From contig CABPSV020000458.1 of assembly GCA_902459845.2 (NCBI GenBank), positions 1-15,854 on the forward strand: a stretch of DNA of 15,854 nt, written 5' to 3'. The notes under the pieces are model-generated. The model was not told where the DNA came from. It saw only the letters and a program-made list of their open reading frames with translations, and did no database searches. Within the stretch, counting starts at the first letter, position 1, and every line of letters starts with the position of its first letter. Source of the stretch: Hepatocystis sp. ex Piliocolobus tephrosceles. Its lineage: Eukaryota > Apicomplexa > Aconoidasida > Haemosporida > Plasmodiidae. Shown here piece by piece: positions 1 through 7,470 of this stretch. The position numbers and the translations under genes were made by a program.

Positions 1-111
1 GTACACAGCATCATATAAATATGTTCATACATTAATGCATACATATTCGTAATAATGTTTTTTTTTTTTTTTTTTTTCCTTTTTTTTCCTTTTTTTTCCT
101 TTTTTTTTTAG

Positions 112-174
112 GTATGGATGAGAAAAAAAGCAATTGAGGTATTAACTATCTTTTGTGCAAAAAATACAAAATAA
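112..174 (+). CDS. Possible terminal exon of an upstream gene (partial)
   Basis: A long T-rich tract (59-109) ends in a good splice acceptor, AG at 110-111. One frame then stays open for 20 codons to a TAA at 172-174 and reads V-W-M-R-K-K-A-I-E-V-L and onward. This looks like a short last exon whose upstream exons lie before the window, and 1-111 would then be intron. The exon is less A/T-rich than its surroundings. I do not recognise the peptide and no function can be given. It could also be chance, since T-tract plus AG is common in this genome. Confidence 0.33.
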   Translation, partial: VWMRKKAIEVLTIFCAKNTK

Positions 175-425
175 ATACAAAAAAAAAAAAGAAGTTTGCT
201 TTTTATATCTTGTAACAAAAAAAAAGTTATTATTTTTTACATAAATGTAAGCCTTCTTAAGAGGAGCCTGTTTTTTTTTTTTTTTTTTTTTTATTTTGCT
301 TTTTTTTCTCCACATTTTCAACTTTTGTTTTATCTTTTATTCATTGTACTGCTTTTTTTTTTTTTTTTCTTTCAATTATTTCAATGTTCACTTATCACGC
401 CATTTATTTTGTGAATGACATTTAC

Positions 426-675
426 GAATAAACATGTATAAGGACTAAACATGTATATAAGGACTAAACATGTATATAAGGACTAAACATGTATATAAGG
501 ACTAAACATGTATATAAGGATTAAACATGTATATAAGGATTAAACATGTATAAGGGTTAAACATGTATATAAGGATTAAACATGTATAAGGATTAAACAT
601 GTATATAAGGATTAAACATGTATATAAGGATTAAACATGTATATAAGGATTAAACATGTATATAAGGATTAAATG
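426..675 (+). repeat. 13-copy tandem array, 17/19-bp unit
   Basis: Thirteen copies of a unit close to AAACATGTATATAAGGATT follow head to tail. Most are 19 bp; three are 17 bp through loss of one TA step. The first four end in GGACT and later copies in GGATT, with one GGGTT, so the array has a 5'-to-3' gradient of variants. Each unit carries the palindrome ACATGT followed by TATATAAGG. The array ends at an A-rich run just before the small ORF at 718. Confidence 0.93.
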
Positions 676-717
676 AAAAAAAAAAAAAAAAAAAAAACGC
701 AAGTTCGCAAAGGCTAA

Positions 718-909
718 ATGAAAAAAAAATGTGAAGCTAGGGAAAATATATACCACTCACTACTCAACACTCGGCAACTTCAAAATCAGGAATATATTTT
801 CCTTTTATTTCAAACCGTTTTAAACATAAATTGGGAGACTTATGTCAATAAAACTTTCGCTAATGCAATATTTGAAAATATCACTTTTTATGTGTACCAA
901 CCTTTATAA
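718..909 (+). CDS. Small hypothetical ORF, 63 aa
   Basis: This ORF starts with ATG in an AAATGA context and ends at TAA. It is the only stretch in the first 1.6 kb that is neither repeat nor homopolymer, and it is less A/T-rich than its flanks. The predicted peptide has mixed composition (Cys, Trp, several Tyr and Phe, balanced charge) and lacks the Asn/Lys runs typical of random translation here. I recognise no domain, signal peptide or membrane segment. It could be a small gene, a decayed exon, or a structured non-coding RNA; the short inverted stretch CGCAAGTTCGC at about 697-707 just precedes it. Confidence 0.22.
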   Translation: MKKKCEARENIYHSLLNTRQLQNQEYIFLLFQTVLNINWETYVNKTFANAIFENITFYVYQPL

Positions 910-1038
910 TCATTTAACCGGTTAATCAAAAGAAAAAAATAAAATTTTTCTTTATACTTAATGTTAATATATGCATCATACACACATACACATGAAAGCT
1001 TAAAAAAATATATAAACATATTTTTGCGGTACACTTTA

Positions 1039-1170
1039 AAAAAATATACTCCTGTAAAAATATACTCCTGTAAAAATATATTGCTTAAAAATATACTCCT
1101 GTAAAAATATGTTGCTTAAAAATATGTTGCTTAAAAATATACTCCTGTAAAAATATGTTGCTTAAAAATA
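1039..1170. repeat. Mixed 15/16-bp tandem array
   Basis: Two related units alternate: TAAAAATATACTCCTG (16 bp) and TTAAAAATATGTTGC (15 bp). They share the TAAAAATAT core and differ in the tail. There are about eight units in mixed order, which suggests conversion or unequal crossing-over between two founders. The array lies in non-coding sequence downstream of Prp31. Confidence 0.85.
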
Positions 1171-1256
1171 AACCTAATTCAGCAATTTTTCATCCACAAT
1201 ACACTTTGGTTTAATTCTTAAGAACGTTTAAAAACAAAAAAAAAAAATAAAATAAT

Positions 1257-1304
<48 letters not shown>

Positions 1305-1623
1305 GGAAAGGGGGAACCTAACAAATAATAAAACACAATGCAAATGAAATAATAATGACAAAAACATATGAATAATAATAAAATGCCCCTCTCAATTATT
1401 CTATTAATATCACAAGTGATTAAAAAAAAAATAATAAAATAAAAAAAAAAAAAAAAAGTAAGACATGTCGCCATTTATTGAAGTAAACATTTCATTGTTT
1501 ATCAAACGAAAAAAGCTAGATCATCCGTTACATAGACCAACCCTTGCTCTAACATACGTACATATATATATATATATATACACCATATGTGTGACCACTA
1601 GCAGTACCATTTTTTTTTTTTTT

Positions 1624-3656
1624 TTATACCTTTCGAAATTGAGAACTACTTAAAAAGTACTTATTTTCACTTTTACTAGACGTATTGTTAACAACGGAAG
1701 GGTTGCATAATTCAATACCTTGTAACGGTGTAAAGATAAGAGAAGATGATAATCCACCTGTAGCTCCACTAGATTGTACACTCATAGTTTTTTTTTTTGT
1801 AATATTTGTTTTTTGTTTTGATTGATATTTTAATTTATTAATAGTCGAATTTAACAATAAAGTATTATTAGTATCGGTAAAATTATAAAAGTCGTCATTT
1901 GTGTTTGGACCAAAAGGTAATCTATTAATTTGTTTTCTCAATTCTGTTATTTCTGTTTTTTCTTTTAACTTTCGATATCTTTTACCGCCTCTTTTTCTTT
2001 TGATTTTTTCATCAGGTATTGGTAAAATTTTTTTTTGTTTCATTGGAGGTGGTTCTTGAATTTTAATTAAATGGTTAATTATATTTTCTCTTAATAATAA
2101 ACCATATTGTCCTTCTTTATATTTTTTAAAAAAATCTACTCTTGCAGCCAAACTACATTTACCTGCTAATAAATTTAAAGCTTTTTTTTTATATATATCA
2201 GGAACACTTTGAACAATGTCAGCAGAATTCAGTATACCTACTCCAAACGTTTTATGAACATTACTTAATCCTAGTCCTGATTTTTTTGATGCTCCTACTA
2301 CTATTAAATTTTGTGAAGATGTAGAAGCTAAAATTTTTAATGAACCAACTAAACTAATCAAACGAGCTGTCAAGGCACTACCTAACAATATAGTTAAATT
2401 AGGAGCCAATAAAAACATACGTTTTTCTAAATATAACAAAATCAAATTTCTATGTTCATTTAATTCTAAAGCTTCATGACAAAAAGATAAACAATTTTTT
2501 AACATAGTGTTAGAAAGATGTACACCTGTAGTCATACTAAAAGCAACTGTTATGGCCATAACTGTAGTATTAGGTAAAATATCAGAAAAATCAATAGCTT
2601 TTAAATCATTTTCATTTTTTATTCTACTAACTACACTTATATATTCTAAAGGGGTATATACAATGGAATCCAATTCAGGGAATTTAGATGAATATATATC
2701 TTTTACATATTTATGAATATTTAATATTTCACTATCTATTTGAGTTATTATGTCAATGCACTTTTCAATTAATAACTCACCATCAGCAATGTCATGTTGT
2801 TCCAAGATTTTTAATTTTTTTTTTTCGACTGTAGTAAATTCGTCTACTGTTGTGCCATTATTATCAACTTTTAACTTTTTAAATTTTTTATTATAATCAT
2901 CATCCTCTGAATAGTCTCCTTCTTCTTTTACTTCTTTCCCTCCTTCTTCTTTTACTTCTTTCCCTCCTTCTTCTTCTTCCGCTTCTTCTCTCCTTTCTTT
3001 TTTTTCTTTCCCTTCTTTTTTTTCTTTCCCTTCTTTTTTTTCTTCTCTTTCTTTTTCCTCTCTCTCCTGTTCCAGTTCCTTATCAAGTACATAATCTTTT
3101 ATATTGTCTATGATTTTTAAAAAACTATCTTCGTATAATAATTCAGATATTTTTCTTTCTTTTTTTTTTTTTTTTTCATTCAAGAATTCATCAATAGCAT
3201 CAACAATTGGTTCATAATCATCTTCATCATAGCCAAATATATTATTTTCAATTTCTTTTTGTTTTATTTTTAAATTTTTAAATGTTTTTTCCTCCTTTAC
3301 ATTCTTTTTTTCTTTTTCCTCTTCTTCTTCGTCATCTACCTCTTCTGTTTCTAAGTCCTCGAGGTCTTTCAGGAATGTGTCCGCAAGTGTTGTCTAAAAG
3401 GGTAAAATGGGGGGGAAAATATGTACATATATATATATATGTATATATATGTTAATGTACATATGTATATATGTTAATGTACATATGTAAATATATGTTA
3501 ATGTACATATGTATATATATGTTAATGTATACATGTTAATGTATACATGTTAATGTATACATGTTAATGTTCACGTGTTTGGATTTCTCAAAAACATGCG
3601 TAAGCGTTTGAAGCATGTATATACGCATTTATGTATATTTTGTATGTGCTTACCAT
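1624..3656 (-). CDS. PRPF31: U4/U6 snRNP factor Prp31 (590 aa, two exons)
   Basis: Orthologue of PRPF31/Prp31, which binds the 15.5K-U4 snRNA complex and is needed to join U4/U6 with U5 into the tri-snRNP; it acts in the nucleus. The model joins exon 1 (3654-3656, ATG only) to exon 2 (3393-1624) by removing a phase-0 intron. The protein then starts [16 protein letters not shown], matching the conserved family start (Met-x-Leu-Ala-Asp-x-Leu-Leu-x-Asp-Leu-Glu). An acidic stretch follows, then a Glu/Lys-rich insert at about 108-161 not typical of the family. A NOSIC-like segment (about 205-245, with [19 protein letters not shown]) leads to the Nop domain (about 320-440, with [16 protein letters not shown]). 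Next comes the [21 protein letters not shown] motif (about 469-487) that opens the Prp31 C-terminal domain, and the usual [12 protein letters not shown] and [12 protein letters not shown] end. An unspliced model would lack a start Met. Human PRPF31 is 499 aa; low-complexity inserts explain the extra length. Confidence 0.95.
3394..3653 (-). other. Prp31 intron 1 (260 bp, phase 0)
   Basis: On the minus strand the intron begins GTAAGC directly after the ATG at 3656-3654 and ends ACCCTTTTAG before ACA ACA CTT. Both ends fit Plasmodium splice signals. Without splicing, the exon 2 frame meets TAG at 3396-3394. The interior (about 3421-3570) is a degenerate tandem array built from GTTAATGTACATATGTATAT and a shorter GTTAATGTATACAT form. 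Confidence 0.85.
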
Positions 3657-3993
3657 TTATGTTTTAAACTTATAACTATATTTACGTTAGCTTGCATAAA
3701 TGTAGAAATTTTTTTTGCATATATTATGTTATAATTTATGCATTTACATGTTTCGCATAGTAAAAAAACAAAAAAATCTCCACTTTGAGTTTACCTCAAA
3801 CGTTCTACGTAAATTTGTTTGTTTATTTTGTTTATTTTGTTTATTTTTTTTTTTTTTTTTTTTTTAATAATATTTAAAATTTTTACAAAAATCATATATT
3901 TATAATATTTAAAAAAAAAGAGAGAAAAGGTGAAAAAAAAAAAAAAAAAATCACATATACATATACATATGTATTATATATTTGTACACGTAC

Positions 3994-4040
<47 letters not shown>

Positions 4041-4099
4041 TATGTTAACACTCTTTAAACTCTCAAGGTTTTCCCGTTTTATTTATTAAATAATCCATA

Positions 4100-4136
<37 letters not shown>

Positions 4137-4680
4137 GCAATAACTTATAATTAAAAAAAATAATCTACTTAATAATTTCATCATAAAAATAGAAGAAACC
4201 CAGTAGATTGTATACTTACGTACATATATGTTTTTATATATATAAAAAACATATATGTTTTTTTTTTTTTTTTAATTAAATTTTTTTCGTATTTTTTTTG
4301 TTTTATTTTTTTTTTACAAAAGCAATATACAACAGATTTAAAATTATGTAAATTTTTTAGCCTAAACAACTTATAATAAAATATCTATACTATATATTAA
4401 CAAGAAATTTGGAATAATTACCAAATAGAGTGAGTAAAAAAAAAAAAAAAAAACACCGCATGGGACATAAAATAATTGTTAATGATGAAATGTAAAACAG
4501 TTTAACATAACAATTGGTTTATATATATACTATTTTTTTATGTGATACCGTCGTTGTCAGTATTTTTACAAAATTAAAAATTAAAAAATAAAATAAAAAA
4601 AAAAACGAATGTACAAAAAAACGAATGTACAAAAAAACGAACAAAAGTAACTATAATTGAAAAATCGGAAAAGTTACCAA
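3657..4680. promoter_or_regulatory. Divergent promoter region, Prp31 / SOF1
   Basis: The two genes are transcribed away from this roughly 1-kb region, so it should hold both promoters and 5' UTRs. It contains a T-run at 3847-3865, a (TA)n run at about 3998-4035, an A-run at about 4101-4133, further A/T runs, and a duplicated 16-bp segment, AAAAAAACGAATGTAC, at about 4604-4637. I cannot place transcription starts or factor sites from sequence alone. Confidence 0.6.
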
Positions 4681-4815
4681 ACATATGACCAACATATGAC
4701 CAACATATAACCAACATATGACCAACATATGACCAACATATGACCAACATATGACCAACATATGACCAACATATGACCAACATATGACCAACATATGACC
4801 AACATATGACCAACA
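4681..4815 (+). repeat. 11-bp ATG-bearing tandem array at the SOF1 start
   Basis: Twelve copies of ACATATGACCA, period exactly 11, abut the SOF1 start. ATGs lie at 4685, 4696, 4718, 4729, 4740, 4751, 4762, 4773, 4784, 4795 and 4806; the copy at 4707 has ATA instead. Each upstream ATG reads Met-Thr-Asn-Ile and stops at a TGA (TAA for 4696). In nearly all copies that TGA overlaps the next ATG as ATGA. The last copy changes to ACATAATGG, which removes the stop, so the frame from 4806 runs into SOF1. Confidence 0.95.
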
Positions 4816-6257
4816 TAATGGCCGACAAAATGAACAAAACAGCTGATAAAACAAAACCACCAATAGAAATAAATATTCTGCACCGCAACCCAGAGGATTA
4901 TAAAAACATAAGCACAAACCCCAACTTTAAACATATGCGTAGTTATAATCGTAATATTCATTTATTCCAACGTGAAATAGAATATAAGAGAGCATTGAAT
5001 GCAACAAAAATGGATAAAATTTTTGCAAAACCTTTGGTAAAATGTTTGGATGGACATGATGATTCTATTAGATGTCTTTGTGTATCAAATACAAATTTAA
5101 GTGATTTGTATAGTGGAAGTTGTAATGGTTATATAAATGTATGGAATATTTTAAACTCCAAATTAATGCGTAAAATAAAAGCACATGATGGTTTTGTTCG
5201 TGGTTTATGTATTAGTTATGATGAAAAAATATTATTTAGTTGTGGTGATGATAAATATATTAAACAATGGGTAATAGATAAAAATAAAAATTTACATGAA
5301 CTAGATGAAGAAGATATTACACAACAAAATGTATATAGTATTGATTATTTAAAAGAAGAAATAGTTCCTAAAAAAGTTTATACATGTAAGAATGTACCTA
5401 ATAGTATTGATAAACATTTTACTGACCCATTAATTGTATCAGGTAGTCAATCATTAGATGTTTGGGACTATAATAGAAATAATGCTATTGCCAGTTTTGA
5501 TTATAATAATGAATATATTTATTATGTTAAATTTAATTATGCACAAAAAAACTTAGTTGGACTTACTTTATCCGATAATTCTGTTGGTTTGGTAGATATA
5601 CGAACAAAAACACCTATTAAAAAAATTTTCCTTAAATATAGAAGTAATTCTTTAAGTTGGAATAATATGAATCCAAAACATTTTATTGTAGCAAATGAAG
5701 ATTCTAATTTATACACGTTTGACATCAGATTTTTAAAAAAAGCTTATTTTGTTCATGAAGGTTTTGTTAATGCTGTATTAGACGTTGATTATTCTCCAAT
5801 TGGTGATAAATTTGTAGCATGTTCCTACGATAAAACAGTTCGACTTTTCAATAGTGACAACCCTAAAAGCTATGATGTATATCATACCAGAAGAATGCAA
5901 CGTGTTTTATGTTGTAAATATACACTTGATTCTAAGTACGTCATATCTGGAAGTAGCGATATGTGTTTACGAGTTTGGAAATCTTGTGCACATGAACCTA
6001 CTGGTGTTATATCATTCCAAGAAAAAAAAGCAATCAACTATCGTAATAAATTAAAAGAAAAATTCGCATCTTTAAAAGAAATTAAAAGGATTAGAGATCA
6101 TCATCATGTACCTGCATTAATAAAAAACATGTCAGATAAAAAGAAAGTTATGTTGGAAGCAAAAAAAAAGAAAGAGAACAATAGAATGCGACATAGTAAA
6201 AATAAGAATCAAATACGTAAAACAGATAAGGAAAAAATATTTGTCACGGAGCAGTGA
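4806..6257 (+). CDS. SOF1: SOF1 / DCAF13 WD40 ribosome-biogenesis protein
   Basis: Single-exon gene for a WD40 protein of the Sof1/DCAF13 family, a nucleolar component of the small-subunit processome needed for early 18S rRNA maturation. The N-terminus carries the family signature: an HRNPEDY element (about 26-32) and EYKRALNATKMDKIFAKPL (about 59-77). WD40 repeats follow from about residue 78, starting LDGHDDSIRCL; clear blades include SGSCNGYINVW, SCGDDKYIKQW, ACSYDKTVRLF and SGSSDMCLRVW. The C-terminal Sof1 domain (about 400-465) has AINYRNKLKEKF, IKRIRDHHHVP and a basic NNRMRHSK segment. Length is 483 aa from ATG 4806 or 479 aa from ATG 4818, against 445 in human DCAF13 and 489 in yeast Sof1. 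ATG 4818 (ATGGCC) is the likelier true start, because 4806 belongs to the repeat array. The gene diverges from Prp31 and converges on the methyltransferase. Confidence 0.96.
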   Translation: MTNIMADKMNKTADKTKPPIEINILHRNPEDYKNISTNPNFKHMRSYNRNIHLFQREIEYKRALNATKMDKIFAKPLVKCLDGHDDSIRCLCVSNTNLSDLYSGSCNGYINVWNILNSKLMRKIKAHDGFVRGLCISYDEKILFSCGDDKYIKQWVIDKNKNLHELDEEDITQQNVYSIDYLKEEIVPKKVYTCKNVPNSIDKHFTDPLIVSGSQSLDVWDYNRNNAIASFDYNNEYIYYVKFNYAQKNLVGLTLSDNSVGLVDIRTKTPIKKIFLKYRSNSLSWNNMNPKHFIVANEDSNLYTFDIRFLKKAYFVHEGFVNAVLDVDYSPIGDKFVACSYDKTVRLFNSDNPKSYDVYHTRRMQRVLCCKYTLDSKYVISGSSDMCLRVWKSCAHEPTGVISFQEKKAINYRNKLKEKFASLKEIKRIRDHHHVPALIKNMSDKKKVMLEAKKKKENNRMRHSKNKNQIRKTDKEKIFVTEQ

Positions 6258-7321
6258 TAAATGGGTTGACAATAATATATATATATATATATATTTTTTG
6301 TAAGCATTGTTTATTATTGAAATAAATATGACTTTTTTTTTAAGCTTTTAAAAAAAAAAAAAAAAAACACATTTCATGATATTTTGTTCTATTAATTTTT
6401 TCATTATTTGTTAACTTATTTTGTAGATTTAATTTTTGTTTTCTTTTTTTTTTCTATTATTCAAAAAACAACAATGTACGCGTTTTTATAATTTTTTTTT
6501 TCATAAAATGCAATAAGCAATGAACAAGTTTAAAATACTCTTTTTAATTGTTAACAAATTAAAGCGACACGCGTGCGTAATATATATATGTAAGTTTTTT
6601 TTTTTTTTTAAATGTACAAAAAAAAGACTTTATGTGTTTGTTCTTTAAAAAATGTTTTTTGGACATATGTTTGTTCGTGTTTGTACAATAGTATGTCCAA
6701 AAAAAAAAAAGAATATAAACGTTTTAGTAATAAACTAATTCCAGAATAACACAAATGCAACTGCGTCCAAAATCACTTTTATTTCTTACGCGGTGAATAG
6801 TAAGACATAACATACACCTACAAGTACGTACGTATGTCACACGTAAAAGCAAAAGCGCATTTGTTTTTACCATCTTAACAATAAATAAATAATTAAATAA
6901 ATAAATAAAATAAATAAATAAATAAAATAAATAAATAAAATAAATAAATAAATAAATATATAAAATAAATAAATAAATAAAATAAATAAATAAAATAAAT
7001 AAATAAATATATAAAATAAATAAATAAATGTATAAAATAAATATATAAAATAAATAAATAAATATATAAAATAAATATATAAAATAAATAAATAAATATA
7101 TAAAATATATAAATAAATATATAAAATATATAAATAAAATAAATAAATAAATAAATATATAAAATATATAAATAAATATATAAAATATATAAATAAATAT
7201 ATAAAATATATAAATAAATAAAATAAATAAGTAAATAGAGGAATAAACGAATAACGTTGTTATTATCTGGTAGGCTTCGCTTTTATAACATTTATCTGAT
7301 TCTTTTTCATTTATAACAATC
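6258..7321. other. Convergent 3' region, SOF1 / methyltransferase
   Basis: This stretch lies between the SOF1 stop and the stop of the minus-strand methyltransferase, so it holds both 3' UTRs. The first 600 bp are A/T-rich with short homopolymers and a (TA)n at about 6275-6293. A large AAAT/AAATA array fills about 6885-7231. I see no gene here. Confidence 0.75.
6885..7231. repeat. AAAT-type tetranucleotide array, about 350 bp
   Basis: An almost unbroken run of AAAT and AAATA units is punctuated by TATATAAAATA variants that become commoner toward the right. From about 6883 to 7230 the + strand contains only A and T, apart from one G at 7029. It separates the 3' ends of two convergent genes. 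Confidence 0.93.
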
Positions 7322-7432
7322 TTACAAAATTTTGACGTTATTTATAAAATTTTTAAATTTAAAGTTTAAAAACCATTTGTTATAGCTTCGTTTAATCTGT
7401 GATAGAAAAAAAAAATAATAATAAAAGTTAAC

Positions 7433-7470
<38 letters not shown>

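Larger units (their letters stand above)
175..1623. other. Intergenic region between the upstream gene and the Prp31 3' end
   Basis: This stretch holds no confident gene. It contains poly-T tracts (about 271-292, 353-369, and a 42-base run at 1262-1303), two minisatellite arrays (about 426-675 and 1039-1170), a short (TA)n at 1562-1580, and one small non-repetitive ORF at 718-909. The last few hundred bases should include the 3' UTR of the minus-strand Prp31 gene. Confidence 0.7.

Noticed and set aside
1211..1474. Minus-strand 87-aa frame
   Set aside because: It is made of poly-Lys and poly-Phe from homopolymer runs and falls in the expected Prp31 3' flank.
2142..2716. Plus-strand short frames over Prp31
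   Set aside because: They are antisense to conserved Nop-domain coding sequence.
4574..4961. Three overlapping minus-strand frames reading WSYVGHMLVIC repeats
   Set aside because: They are the reverse of the 11-bp array. A period of 11 cycles through all frames without meeting a stop, so their openness is an artefact, and they overlap the SOF1 start.
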